From: Epiperipatus broadwayi
Taxonomy: Eukaryota > Onychophora > Udeonychophora > Euonychophora > Peripatidae
NCBI GenBank assembly: GCA_028023455.1
Contig: JAQFVV010000284.1
Coordinates: forward strand, 386,501-450,500
DNA length: 64,000 bases
Reading direction: 5' to 3'
The notes beneath the pieces were generated by a model. That model saw only the letters and a list, made by a program, of their open reading frames with translations, made no database searches and was not told the origin of the DNA. Shown piece after piece: positions 48,340 to 61,745 of this stretch; position 1 is the first letter of the stretch; every line of letters starts with the position of its first letter. Both the position numbers and the translations under genes were made by a program.

Positions 48340-50217
48340 ATAAAGAAGAATATTGGATTTAAAATATCTAATATTTCTGATTCTAATTCTAATTTAAAAA
48401 TTGCTAATAATAGCTTAGATAAAAATAATTCTTATCAAGATCTCGAAAAAGTCAAAGTTAACAATAGTTCTTTTTCAAAAGTAAAAACTGGATCCAATAT
48501 GGCTGAAGCCTTATCTGATTTATCTAAAACAAGAAATAAGTTTAAAAATACCAATTTGCCTGTGGCATCTAATTCTATTGAATTAAATAAGAATATTAAA
48601 CAAACTTATGCTAGTATTTTAAAGCAAAAATCTGAACAAGATAACAATATAATTACAGAAGAAAATTTAACAGAAATTTTTAATTTTGACAATGAATTAC
48701 AAATGGAACAAGAAAATACAAATTTATTATCAACTAGTAATACAGATTATGTTTCTGCATGTGAAAAATTTATACAAACAATTCCTTTAACAGTTCTTAC
48801 ATCATTTCAAAAATTTAAAAGTATTAAAACCTCTACAATAGCTATAACAGATATTAATTCTTCAGTCATGAATTTTCCTACTGATGAATTTTATTCTTAT
48901 CTATCAGAAAAAAAACTTTGGTCAATGATATACAAAGTGCTAGATCATCCTAATAGCAGATATAAAACAATAGAATATCATAATGTGGCTCAGAAACAAA
49001 TATTTGAAAAACATATTCACTTTCTTAATGGAAAATTTATTTGTTACATAGACATTGATAGACCTACAAATTTAAATGGACAAATTAAGAACTATCATGT
49101 AGACTTTAAAGCTGATGATCTTCAAGATTTATTAAAAAATGTTGGAACTGTGGCCAACTTTAAATATGTATGGGAAAAAAGACCCACACAGCTAGTTCTA
49201 ACCAATACTGCTCATTTCACTATGTCATTGAAGAAAAATATGCAACCAACAGATATACCAACATTACATGCAACAGATTCTTCACCTTTGATAGTTACTT
49301 TCAGAGCATTTCACCTTAGTGTTTTTGTTGTAAAGCCAGAGATCATCTTGTCAATGAATGACCTAACCGTTTTTGTAAAAAGTGTGGTTTTAAAAAAACA
49401 AAAACGCATCAGTGCAGTAGAGATCCAATAGCTAATAATGAAATCAGACTCATGCAAAGTAATCCTGAAAAAACAAAAGTAGATGAACCTATTCCCAATA
49501 TGCAAAGTAACCCTGAAAAAACAAAAGTTGATGAACCTATTCCCAATAATGAAGACAACAACACAGATATCCAAAACTCACCCTTGATGAACTTATTCCT
49601 AATAATGAAGACAACGCAGATATGCAAAATCTCAGCCTTGATGAATTTATTTCCAATAATGAAGACAACAACACAAATAAGCAAAATCTCAGCTTTGATG
49701 ATCCTAGTCAAAATAGCTCCATGAATACTATACCAAATAAATCTTATACCTCACAGGAGGAAACAGAAACAGAGTACATGAGTGATACCTTACCTTTTCC
49801 TTGCTCTGATAAATAGTTCCAATTAATTAAAGTGAAGACTAAGAAATGAATGCACAAGAGAAAAAAATCCGCATTGCATCAAGAGCCTATACAAACTAAT
49901 GAACCTGACAAACATAGTGAAAGAAAATCAAAGAAAAATGATACAAAGTCAACCACACTAGCATTAAAAAAAACAAAACTCACAAATAAAACAGGTAAAA
50001 CAGATTATCCAGCTAATGAATCAACACTTCATTGGACCAGACAAAAACAAAGTACAAATCAATTGACACAGGAGCAGCTTCTTCTGATGGCAGGAGTGGA
50101 TGTACACAGAAGATTTAGTAAATCTAAGGATAGCATAACAAATACCATGTCTCAAAATACAGAGACAGACTTTGAAGCATCATTAAAAATAGACTATCAA
50201 GATGAGTTGCATAAATA
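48340..50217 (+). pseudogene. LINE ORF1 protein with zinc knuckles, frameshifted
   Basis: The open frame runs through 48499 (MAEALSDLSK) to 49431; the frame is already open upstream to about 48340. The core KLWSMIYKVLDHPNSRY and FLNGKFICYIDIDRP match the ORF1 at 45.8 kb. Then come VWEKRPTQLVLTNTAHFTMS and, in a shifted frame from about 49315, a CCHC knuckle CFCCKARDHLVNE whose last Cys position is a stop, followed by CKKCGFKKTKTHQC. A 48-base unit encoding MQSNPEKTKVDEPIPN occurs twice in tandem (49452-49547), followed by related NNEDNN repeats. The C-terminus has TLHWTRQKQS and LLMAGVDVHRRF. Expected role: RNA binding in the retrotransposition particle. Confidence 0.8.
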
Positions 50218-50486
50218 ACACATATACTTTTAAACCAGGACAATTTTTTTGGATTTAACCCCAAATGTGAAAATAATTGTCATGATTATGAACAAAAATA
50301 TGCACAACAAACTCAATAGAACTTCACTTGCAAGGGTAAGTTCATTGTTTTCACAGTGGTGTATTATTATAATTTTTCTTTTCTATATAACACATTCCTA
50401 TTACACTTTTACTAATATTAGTTGTCCCATTCATTATATAATAAACTATAAAATATTCTCCCACCATTTTGTATAATTGATAATAT

Positions 50487-53400
50487 GGGTCTTTCTATTA
50501 CAGCAGTCAATGTAAGGGGTATTAACTCTACCCAGTGAATATTTGCAATTAGCAATTGGATAAGGCAATTCTCACCCCATATCCTTTTATTTACAGAGAC
50601 AAAATGCTCAGCACATTCTACATTTAATCCTGAACTCTACCTTAGTAAATTTGGATACAGTAAATTTTCAACATTTGATATTGCTGCTGCTGGGGTAGGG
50701 ATTCTCATCCATCATCATTCTCCTTTTCAAACCTTTAAGATTTTATATTTAGATCAGCATATGAGTATAATTATTCTATATCATTCTTCTTTTACAGTAA
50801 ATTTAATAACATTCTATATAATTATATAATCAGCCAGTGTTAATTCACCAATTAATAAATAAAATAAATTTAATATTAGCTACAAATTCTTACCCAATTA
50901 TAATCATGGGTGATTTTAACATGTCTTATAAGAATTTTACATTAAAAAACCTTCATTTGATTAATAAAAATCTCATGAGTGCTGAAGGTTTTTTTCCAAC
51001 TAACTCCATTTCATTATATACTAAAAACACTCCTCTCTAATAGACCTTGTATTCTATTCACCAGATCTACATTTCATAATAAATCCCTTTCTATGTCCTG
51101 TAACTTTCTCTGATCATTTAGCACTTAATGTGGAACTCACAATACACATGCAACATCAACCAATTCTTCCTCTAAATAAAACTACTCGTCTTCTATTAAA
51201 ATCCACTACACCTGAAGCAGTTCTCTCTGAGATTTATATTTACTTTAAGAAGGTAGACATACTATCTTTAAACCCAGTAGAGGCCTGACTATCATTTATT
51301 AACATAATCTCTTCAACTATTTGACATTATACCTCCAAAAATAGTTCTCCCACTAATCTTGTTAATAAATTAGATACAATACACTTAAAACTAAAAAAAT
51401 ACTTCATGTGACCCTTCTTCAGTTAAATCAATAATGTTTTTAAAACAAGAATACAAGCAAACCCAACTCATACTGGCTGATTATCTCTCTACAAAAAATG
51501 CAAATATTTTTCTAGCTAATCCCCATAACTGGTCTAAAGGATATATTCGGTGGGCCTTAGGTTATACTCCCAAAAAATTAACTCCTTCATCTATTATTTT
51601 TGATTCAAAAATGATTGCTGGGGAAGATATGACTCCGCAAATATATTATCACTTTAAAGCTAGACTCCAAAAATTTCCTTTTCCAAAATTCTCTTCATTT
51701 CACTTTGATTTTACCACAGAAGAACATAACATTGCAAAGTATGAAATTGCTCTCAAGTTGAATGCTATTCCAAACAATACACACCCAGGTACAAATGCAA
51801 TTCCAAAATTTGTATTATCACATCTTAGCCACTTTACTATCCCAATAGTACACAATATGATACATTATCTATCAAAACAAATACATAACATTGACCAACT
51901 TTATCCAGTATCACTGGTCCCTTTTCTAAAAAAAAAATACACTTCCTTCTCCTCTAGATAATCTATGCTCTATTTCAATGTCTCCTCTGATCATCAAACT
52001 AATAAAGTCTCTTTTAAAAGACAAAATTCAACCCCTAATACTTCCTGGGTTGTCTAAGTTTTAGTTTACTAGAAAAGGATGTTCTACTTCTGAAGCACTT
52101 ATGTTATGTAAAATATTAATAGAGGATGTAAGACAAGCTAGAAAATCAGCACCTATTGCAATTCAATTAGACATACAGGCTGCATTCGATTCAATGCCTG
52201 TGGACAAGCTACTATAGGTGCTTAGTCAACATAAAATTCCAATACCTATAATGTACGTTCTAGCAAACCTGCTCATCAATAGAAAAATACACATTACTCT
52301 TAATGGCAAAATGTCCCCTGACTTCACTCCACACAACTCAATACCATAAGGCTCTCTCCTTAGTTCACTGTTTTTTATCATGTATATTAACCCCCTCCTA
52401 CTAGAAATAGAATCTAAATTGCCAGGAATATATGTACCCCTCATAAACCAATCCATCAATCATATTTCATACATGGATGATATAGTCATTTTTTTGCCAT
52501 CCAAAAACCATTTGCCTTTAATGTATACCATTTTAGAAAATTACTCTGCAGCTTATAGTTTAAAATTTAACAAAGAAAAAACATCTATTTGGAGTATACT
52601 TTCTGGTAATCAAATTCATTCAGTTTGCAGTTTCCTTCCCCACAAATTTTTTTGTCTCCCAATTCATCTGTCTATGAATACAATGAGAAAGATAATGCAA
52701 GAACAATTAATATCTGCAATTGAAAAGGTGACAACCTCACTTTCAAAAGCATATCTTTCATTGCATAGTAAAATATCACTCATTAACATATTAATTTTCC
52801 CAAAAATAAATTACTATGCACCTATCATTAAATTTACAAACTCATTTAAGAAAAAAATTAACTCTTTTTGCACCAAACTCATGTGGAATAATAAGGCAGT
52901 GGTAATAAGCATCAAAAGTCTGCAAAAACATTCAAGACTAAATGGCCTGTCATTACACTGCATTTCAACATTCTATTACCAAAAAACTCATAATGCATTA
53001 ATGAAACTTTATATGACATTTGAAAATTTCCAAGTGTTTCTTCCAATATCACCTACAGGCACTCCACCTCCTATTAAAAATAAATTCATTAACAATCTAA
53101 TAAAAACAATATTCAAACATAAAGTACCTGCTACAAACCTTTTCTTAACTAAAATTAAGTATTGGGAAGCACATTACATAACAACTAATTCCAATCCCTT
53201 TGAAATTCCCATTAGCTTAATTAATATCACAAATAAATCTATAATCCAAAAATTTAAATTCTGGTACTTGGAGCCTAAGTACTTAGATTTTCTAATAAAA
53301 ATCAACCTTAGAGCTTTACCTACCAATGCTTTTCTGGCTGGAAGATGGAGATCTCCAAACATAGATGCCATTTGTCAACTATGTAATAAAGAAGAAGAAA

Positions 53401-53759
53401 CAATGGAACATTTTATTTCTCAGTGTACTTCTCTCAAAATATATCGAGAACTAATTGCTGATATAACCCATAATCCGAAATGCTCATTGACAGTATTGAT
53501 AGAAAATATTCAAAGAGGGTTGTTTCCAACAATAATACTAACAATCTTTATACTATATGCACTCTGTTTTATGAGATGCCACTTTATATTCAATCCCACA
53601 TCTCGTAAACTTAAATCACTTTTTCTCAATAAGTTAGCAAAAATTAAAACAAGAGATCAGGAACTAGCTCCAACTGATATAGTATCAGCAACTTGGAGTT
53701 TGATCAAATTACCAACACCACTGAGAAATATGAATCGCATATTTGCTGTATGTAAGTGA
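50487..53759 (+). pseudogene. LINE ORF2: APE endonuclease, reverse transcriptase, zinc finger
   Basis: Endonuclease: MGLSITAVNVRGINS (50487), a TETK motif (about 50598), IIMGDFNMSYKNF (about 50901) and, after a frameshift, LIDLVFYSPDL and a terminal SDHLAL (about 51110). Reverse transcriptase: SISMSPLIIKLIKSLLKD (about 51974), AIQLDIQAAFDSM (about 52157), an altered QG block (stop then GSLLSSLFF) and the catalytic HISYMDDIVIFL (about 52462). A long open frame (52380-53759) continues through the thumb region to CQLCNKEEETMEHFISQC (about 53374), the zf-RVT-type finger found at the end of many LINE ORF2 proteins. In-frame stops at about 50538, 51289, 52080 and 52215 and frameshifts near 51040 and 51935 show it is dead. 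Confidence 0.85.
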
Positions 53760-53974
53760 GAGTTTTGTTGTCATATATGTATTTAATATTGTTACTGTTA
53801 TTGATTTTTTTTTCCTCAGTTTTTCAACATTATTAATGTAAAAATATTTCATGTATTCATAATAATAATTTTGTTAATAATTTTCAATTATAAATTGTAG
53901 ATCAGCTCTTGTAACATGTTTTAAAATTGTATTTTCATACATGTACTTATGATAGCAAATAAAGTACTTTAAAA

Positions 53975-54008
53975 CTACTACTACTACTAGTAGTAGTAGT
54001 AGTAGTAA

Positions 54009-54070
<62 letters not shown>

Positions 54071-54120
54071 ATGGTGATGGTGGTGGTGGTGGTAGTAGTA
54101 GTAGTAATAGTAGTAGTAGC

Positions 54121-54164
<44 letters not shown>

Positions 54165-54190
54165 GGAGTAGGAGTAGTAATAGTAATAGA
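53975..54190 (+). repeat. TAG repeat downstream of the LINE, with inverted (CTA) start
   Basis: Five CTA units directly at the LINE 3' end switch to TAG at 53990, then TAG with TGG/TGA interruptions run to about 54190. Confidence 0.95.
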
Positions 54191-54289
54191 TAATGGTTGT
54201 GTTCTGATCTATCCTGTCAGCAGCCTGATGGTGTTGATGCTAACCAAAAACACATTAATATAATGTTCCTGGGCTAACGATTCTCTATT

Positions 54290-55050
54290 AATATTTTTTT
54301 TTTTTGTTTACAAATTTTACTTTCTTTCGTTTTTAAATTATTTTTCCCAAATAATATTTTTGACAATGGGATAATGATAGTTGTTTTTTTAATTTTTATT
54401 GACAAGGGTCTTTTTTGATGTATTTAATTTGGGTTTTTTAAATAGTATTACTGTTTTTTAAAATTTGATTGACAAAATTCAAAAGAGAATGGTTTTTTTT
54501 ATGTATCTTTAAATAATAATTTACGTTACTTTTATTGGTTTACCTTTGATTGACAACAATTAGTGGGAGGGGTGTTTTTGTGTTAGATTAAATAATAATT
54601 TATGTTACTTTTATTTTATATTTGATTGTCGACAACAATTATTGGGAGAAGGGGATTTTTGTGTATGTTTAAATAAAAATTTAAGTTATTTTATTTTACA
54701 TTTGATTGACAACCAATTTTACTTTCTTTCATTTATAAATTATTTTTTCCAAATAATATTTTTGACAATGGGACAATAATAGTTGTTTCTTAATTTTTAT
54801 TGACAAGAGAGTCTTTTTGGTCTATGTTCAAATAGTAATTTGGGTTGTGTTTAAATAATAATTTACATTACTTTTATTGTTTTATATTTGATTGGCAATA
54901 ATTAGTAGGAGGGGTGATTTTGTGTATGTTTAAATAATAAATTACATTACTTTTATTTTACCTTTGATTGAAAACAGTTATTTGGAGAAGAGGTGTATGT
55001 TTAAATAAAAATTTAAGTTACTTTTATTTTACATGTTGACAACCTCTCAC
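54290..55050 (+). repeat. Higher-order AT-rich repeat with ~85-bp subunits
   Basis: Two large units start with caattttactttctttc-like sequence (about 54312 and 54714). Within them a subunit containing ttgattgacaa, a G-rich run (gggaggggtg and variants) and taaataataattta recurs about every 80-90 bases. It is reminiscent, in reverse complement, of the C-rich/gactttttg repeats inside the TIR element at 20.1-21.6 kb. Non-coding. Confidence 0.75.
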
Positions 55051-55830
<780 letters not shown>

Positions 55831-56067
55831 TCAATCTTTATTAACATGTAAACATACAGTACAACAAAGACCAAAAGTTTACATTTGATTGCTATTACAA
55901 CTCAATAACTGTTGAATTGCTTTTTTAAAGCTATTCTTTGATAAATGAAAAATATCGATGTTTTGAAAATATTTATTATAAAAATCTGGCAATCTAACCA
56001 GTGTAGATCTTTTCAAACAGTTTGAATAAAAAGATAGATATATAAAATAGTTCATTATGTTTACTAT

Positions 56068-59000
56068 TCAGCTTGGGGATTCTATATTGTCTTTTGTCTC
56101 CAACTCACAAATATCTATTTCTCCTTTCACTATCTTTTGCAATATTATCATGTCATTAATAAGTCTATGATTAAATAACTTATTACTTAAATTTCCTGAT
56201 TTCTTTTTAAGCAATATTAATTTTCGAAATTTATGTTCAACATTTTGAATCATATTAATATGTGGAATTGTATTCTTTCCATATAATAGATCCATAATGA
56301 AGTACTGGAATCACTATCATTTTAAATAATATGAATATAATATAAAATTATTAATTATCTTCAAAATAGGACCTAATACTTTATGCACTTTTGTTACATT
56401 ATATGAAACATGCTCTGTAAATGATCCATTAGCAGAGAAAATTATTCCCAAATCCTTATGACTCAGGGAATATGCTTATTATTTAATGTGTAAATGTGTA
56501 ATTTTTTACCAGATTTCCTAGAATATGTTACAATTATACATTTGCTAGCATTTACAATCATACCATGTTTAATATATCATTTATGTAGATATTGTAACAT
56601 ATTTTGCAACTTCAAATGATCCAATGACCTATAGATTGTCTTAAATAGTTTTATGTCATCAGCATAGCAAATAATATTCTTATTATTTATAAAACAATGC
56701 AAATCTGAAGTAATTATTGCAAATAAATAAAAACTTAATGCACTACCTTGTGGCAGTCCACAAATAGGATAAATACAATTTGACCATTCATTATTAAAGA
56801 AAATATAATGAGGACTATTCAATAAATAAGATTGAAAAAATTCAATCAAAATTTTAGATAATCCATATGCAGCTAATTTTAATAACAAATCACCATAACT
56901 CACTCTATCAAAGGCTTTACTTAAATCCACATATATAATGTCTAGTTGTTTTTGTTGATCAAAATTGTGTGCAGTTATGTCATTTATTTTGATTAATTTT
57001 GTATTTATTGACTTGCTGGTATAAATCCATGTTGATAATTAAAAAGCCATTTGGAAAGATTATTAGATAAATGCTTAAGGAGATAATTATCAAAGATTTT
57101 AGCTGTAATATAAAGTAGAGATATAGGTCTATAATTTTCAATCTTCCTTTTAGATCCCTTTTTGTGTATTGGTATTACTCTTGTTTCTTTCCATAAAAAA
57201 GGATAAGTATTAGATATCAAAGATAAATCAAATAAATGCTTCAATACAGGAGCAATAATTATCCACATTCCTTGTAAATAAATGACGGTATGTTATCTAT
57301 ACCTACACATTTTTTGTTTTTAACTTGAGCAATAGATGAAAGAATTGATTCTATATATATTTGAATAAAATTTGAAGTTTCATTATTAACATTAATTATT
57401 GTCTCCTAAGTAAAATTATCATTACTATTACTATAAGTATCATCTTCCATTTTTAAATTGAATAAAGATGAGAAGTCATTCGCTACTATTCCTATATTTT
57501 CATTTTGTAGGGTATTTTTTTTTTGGTATAAGGAATTTAATACATCCCCAAAAATCTTTTAGATTCCTCACTAAATTACTTTCAGTTCCCTTTAAGTAAT
57601 TCTGAAGATTCTTTTTTTTAATAAATTTTGTAAATGACCTATATATCCTAAAATTATGCCAGTCAAATGAAAGATCCAGTAATTTTAAAATCTTTATAAA
57701 ATATGTACTTAATATCCTTAATAAGAACCATAGAAAACCAAACTGGATATTTAGTATGAATTTTCAAAGTAGGTATAAATTAATTTATATATTTTGTGAG
57801 CCTGTTCTGAAAATTAACAGCAACATCTTTCAATTTATTGCAATTGTATACACATGTCCACCTATCATGTTGCAATGCCTTGTATAAACCCAAATAATTA
57901 CCTTTTAAATAACATCTTTTAAAATTATAAATATTTTTTTTTACACTTTTATATTGAAATATGCAATCAACATTCAAAGATGGATGAAAAATATCTTCTT
58001 TAACAAGAAGCTACACTTAGTGCATTTTAAGTTAGATGGAAAATTTGTATAAACTAAATCTTGGATAATCTCATAATTATTACAGATATTATTACTTTCT
58101 GTAACAACAGATCATAATCTTAATGACTTAGAATCAATATAAGTGTGGTATTTATTTATAAACTTAGGAATATTAAAGTCACCTACCATCATAATTGATC
58201 CATTTAACTGATTCTTTTAACTTATTTAAAAGTGTTAATCTTTGTCTATTTTTTTCTATTGATCCACTACTTAAATCTGAAAACAATATTATTCGCCAGT
58301 TTTATTTCCAATCGGTTTCTATTGTTAAAATATTACTCTAAAATACACAGAATTTTTTTAATTCAGCTTCTAAAAATTGAATAATTTTAGATTCAAATTG
58401 GTTAAATGTAACAAAAAATTAAAAATAATTTTCATAACTGAAGAAAAATATAAGAAAAAATGTTTAAAAAATAGCCAGTGGTAAAACAAAAGAATTATAT
58501 TTAAACCAATCACTGGTATTATTATTCAATTTCTACCTGTCAAAATAATTTACTTTTCTGAAGAGTTATCATTCCCAACTTATTTTTCTTGTAAAAATGA
58601 TTATATTCACGATCTTATTTTTCTTGTAATATTAAATATTTTCTGAATCCACTTTATATTTCGATAGAGTAGTGTAAAATCTTATTTATGAATGTAAAAA
58701 ATTACAATAAATATAATTATTTACATCAAAATCAATTACGAATGTGTAGAACTTTTTGGTTTAGTTTCTATCTTTGTCATTTAGAAACATCTATAACCCA
58801 ATTTCAAGATTTGGCTGATATCCAATCAGAGTAAGGGGCAGGTTTAACTCCCAATAGCCCACAAAGAAAATTGATTTTTTTAAAAATATATAACGCTATA
58901 TGCGAACATTTTTAAAACTACAATTTTAAATTTTAAATTTCCTATAAAATAAGCCTAAAATGAAAAAATTGTGACCAAAATTGACCAAGAGATGGCGCAT

Positions 59001-59490
59001 ACTATGTGAAAAAACTGTATTTTGTAATTTTGTGGCCATTAAATTAGTTACGGGGGTCTCCTCGAAATAAACACATAATTGGTTAAATATTACAAGCAAT
59101 TCTTCAACAGTATTAAAATAATCATTAAACTATAAAATAGTCATTTTGGTTGTAAATAAACATTACTAATGATCAAATTTTCATATCATAAATTAATAGA
59201 TATCCAAATGCATTCAACACCTGTATGTAAATCTAATATCATACACTCAAAATAAGATTTAACATCAATAAGAACACTACCTCCTCTATTAGCCATATTC
59301 ATATTTAGATCATATCTAAAAACTTTGTACCGATTATTAAATAACTGATAATCAAAAATATCTTCAATAAGCCATGTTTCTGTAATGAACATTATATCTT
59401 AAACATTAATAAAATTGCTTCATAAAATTCTTGAAGTTTTGTTTCCATACCTCTTGAGTTTAGATAATAACAATTGAGCATATTATTTTT
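56068..59490 (-). pseudogene. Jockey/CR1-like LINE ORF2 (endonuclease and reverse transcriptase)
   Basis: Read on the - strand: LNCYYLNSRGMETKLQEFYE (about 59480), FITETWLIEDIF (59390), VECIWISI (about 59200), MMVGDFNIPKF (about 58195) for the endonuclease. RT: TRVIPIHKKGSKRKIENYRPISLL (57190-57115 in part), FNYQHGFIPASQ, MDLSKAFDRVSYGDLL (56930), GLPQGSALSFYLFAI (about 56765) and the catalytic ICYADDIKLF (about 56665). The C-terminus has VEHKFRKLILLKKK and ILQKIVKGEID (56250-56110), as in jockey/CR1 proteins. Stops and frameshifts are scattered throughout. The endonuclease is split by an insertion of about 680 bases (58413-59076). Confidence 0.85.
58396..59093. mobile_element. Unknown insertion inside the LINE endonuclease with 12-17 bp target duplication
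   Basis: aattggttaaat occurs at 58396-58407 and 59077-59088, with weaker matching over five more bases. Removing one copy and the segment between joins the LINE protein smoothly on the - strand (ending ...LLVIFNQ and resuming FNQFESKIIQFLEAELKKF). The inserted ~680 bases are AT-rich, without a reading frame, poly-A tail or clear inverted ends. They include the less AT-rich words agatggcgcata and acgggggtctcctcg. The length of the target duplication suggests a LINE-mobilised retroposon; the family is not recognised. Confidence 0.75.
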
Positions 59491-59529
59491 ATTTATTATT
59501 TTTGAGTTATAGATGTATTACCATTTAAA

Positions 59530-59990
59530 ACACTATTATTTATCTCATTGACATTAACAGATATATCTCTATTTAACTTCCCAAAGAAAGGCAATATAAC
59601 CACATGTTCCAGCCACAAATTTTAATTATTCATTTTATTACTATAAGACTCTGGTATAGAACCATAAAATGAAACATATTTTGAATTAACAGTTAAAATT
59701 TTGTGACATACTACTGAAATGCTTAATGTAGTTTCTAAGTAAGTTTTAATCTTCTCTGCTGAAGACATTGAAAAAATTTAGTTAGAAAATATTTTTTTAA
59801 AATGTATTCTAGATTTAACTGTTTTCAATATGTGATCTGAATTTCGACCAATCACTGGCTTTTCTTTTCTTCTTACCATATTTTTTTTATTATTATAACT
59901 TACAGTAATAAATTCTTCATAATTTAAACCTTCAGACATATTTAATTTCTCATTTGTATTATCATTAGTAACATTTCATTCACCTTTTTT
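59530..59990 (-). pseudogene. Jockey/CR1-like LINE ORF1 remnant
   Basis: On the - strand: SEGLNYEEFITV, SRIHFKKIFSN, then after a stop MSSAEKIKTYLETTLSISVVC, KYVSFYGSIPES and NLWLEHVVILPFFGKLN. The sequence SSAExIKxYLExxL...(S)FY.SIPES...N..LWxExVxxxxFFGK is the C-terminal half of ORF1 in jockey/CR1 LINEs, an RNA-binding accessory protein. Two stops split it. The N-terminal half could not be recognised upstream. Confidence 0.65.
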
Positions 59991-59995
59991 TATTA

Positions 59996-60640
59996 CAATA
60001 GCGTGTTGAAACCACTGAAGGTCGTTATTTCTGTGATAGTGCCCAGAAATATGCCATTTAGGTGGCCTACCACTGCTAGCGAGCATTCTATTTCTAATGC
60101 ATAAGCCTAGAAATAGTCTGTTCGGTACAGGGTGGCTGCTTGTGTCTATTTCTATGCTAATGCACAGAAACATGACATTGAATCTGCTGCAGAAGCTATC
60201 GTGTCAGCTTACAGCTCAGATTTGTGCTAAGCATTTTCGATGTGCGATCACATTTCACTTTTGGCTACAGTATCGGGTGAGGGTGTCTGGAATTTCGATT
60301 GTCAAAACTATTTTAATATTTATTAAGACCACCTCCCCCTCTAACTGCCATCTTTTAGGAATGTCTACTAACAATTATCAGCAGAGTCTCATGTTTCCCT
60401 AGCCCCCATTTCCTGCTCAAAAAATTCAGCAAGTGTAGGTTCCAGCATGATTCGGATGAAATCATGCTCTAAGTCCTGCTTCTGCGAGAACAATGGTGAG
60501 CTTCATCAAATGGCTGAAATCAGAAATCTTGCTGCGAATGTCAAAGATTCTCTGACGGCTGCTGCTGGAAATGGGTTATCAAACAAAAGAGCTTTGAAGC
60601 TGCATGTGTGCTGTTCCTGAACAGCCGTAAAAGTTGTTTT
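59996..60640. other. Less AT-rich island, unrecognised; short coding-like stretch
   Basis: Clearly less AT-rich than its surroundings. On the + strand about 60445-60615 reads MIRMKSCSKSCFCENNGELH and AEIRNLAANVKDSLTAAAGN without a stop, then stops. On the - strand 60173-59976 is open and contains GRPPKWHISGHYHRNND. No family is recognised. It could be the 5' part of the neighbouring LINE, an unrelated element, or a decayed gene fragment. Confidence 0.35.
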
Positions 60641-61245
60641 TAATTGCCGTAAATATATTTATGTGGTTTTTGGTAATTACGGTAAAAAGTTGATCAATCT
60701 TTGAGTTGGATCATTACATTCACTTAGGAATTGTAACCACCCACCCCACCACCTTACCAAAGTTGGACCTTTTGGTTGTAAATGTTTGGTACCGCTAAAT
60801 GAAAATTGATTTGGTATTTGTAATTTATTATAAAACAACAAAAATCTAAAAAGAAAAGAATCTGATTTTGTCGTAGAATACCCGACCACCGCCATTAAAA
60901 AAAATGTAAGTAATGAGAAAGAATAAAAAGTAACTACTTTTTAAAATTCATTTCGATCGATGTACCCTTTTTTTTTTTTTTGTTTTCGTTCCAAAAATTG
61001 TTATTTGATAGATAGTAGTTTTGGTTAAATGTGATCAACAAAATCAAAAACATACATATAAAAAAAAAAAAAATTCCTGGCCCCCCCAAAAATATAAGTA
61101 ATGAAAAGAATAACAAAAAAAAAAAAATTAAGTACTTTTTTAAATTCAATTTTTTGATTTCTGCATATTTTGTTGTTGTTGTTGTTGTTGCATATTCCAA
61201 AATTTATTTGATATTACTTTACTTTGAAATGTAATAATAAACAAA
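60641..61245. other. A/T-run-rich repeat-like sequence before the gap
   Basis: Homopolymer runs of T, A and C and a short GTT repeat; no gene. Style resembles the AT-rich/C-run repeats at 20.8 and 54.5 kb. Confidence 0.4.
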
Positions 61246-61745
61246 NNNNNNNNNNNNNNNNNNNNNNNNNNNNNNNNNNNNNNNNNNNNNNNNNNNNNNN
61301 NNNNNNNNNNNNNNNNNNNNNNNNNNNNNNNNNNNNNNNNNNNNNNNNNNNNNNNNNNNNNNNNNNNNNNNNNNNNNNNNNNNNNNNNNNNNNNNNNNNN
61401 NNNNNNNNNNNNNNNNNNNNNNNNNNNNNNNNNNNNNNNNNNNNNNNNNNNNNNNNNNNNNNNNNNNNNNNNNNNNNNNNNNNNNNNNNNNNNNNNNNNN
61501 NNNNNNNNNNNNNNNNNNNNNNNNNNNNNNNNNNNNNNNNNNNNNNNNNNNNNNNNNNNNNNNNNNNNNNNNNNNNNNNNNNNNNNNNNNNNNNNNNNNN
61601 NNNNNNNNNNNNNNNNNNNNNNNNNNNNNNNNNNNNNNNNNNNNNNNNNNNNNNNNNNNNNNNNNNNNNNNNNNNNNNNNNNNNNNNNNNNNNNNNNNNN
61701 NNNNNNNNNNNNNNNNNNNNNNNNNNNNNNNNNNNNNNNNNNNNN
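61246..61745. other. Assembly gap (500 N)
   Basis: Exactly 500 undetermined bases, a conventional placeholder length, so the true size is unknown. Open frames running across it are meaningless. Confidence 0.99.

Larger units (their letters stand above)
48172..53974 (+). mobile_element. Tx1-like (L1-group) LINE inserted in the TAG tract, two-ORF copy, inactive
   Basis: Unit of about 5.8 kb: 5' UTR with gcagccatattggctctt, ORF1 (about 48340-50217), ORF2 (about 50487-53759) and a 3' UTR of 215 bases ending aataaagtactttaaaa at 53974. TAG repeats flank both ends (48093-48171 and 53975 onward). ORF2 order (endonuclease, RT, terminal CCHC-type finger) and sequence style point to the L1 superfamily, Tx1 branch, many of whose members are target-specific. 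Stops and frameshifts occur in both ORFs. Confidence 0.82.
55831..59995 (-). mobile_element. Jockey/CR1-group LINE on the minus strand, inactive
   Basis: On the - strand the order is ORF1 remnant (59990-59530), ORF2 endonuclease (59490-58100, with a nested insertion), reverse transcriptase (57300-56570), C-terminal region (to 56068), 3' UTR and (ATT)n tail. ORF and motif style fit the jockey/CR1 group; the exact clade is not settled. Multiple stops and frameshifts. Confidence 0.8.
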
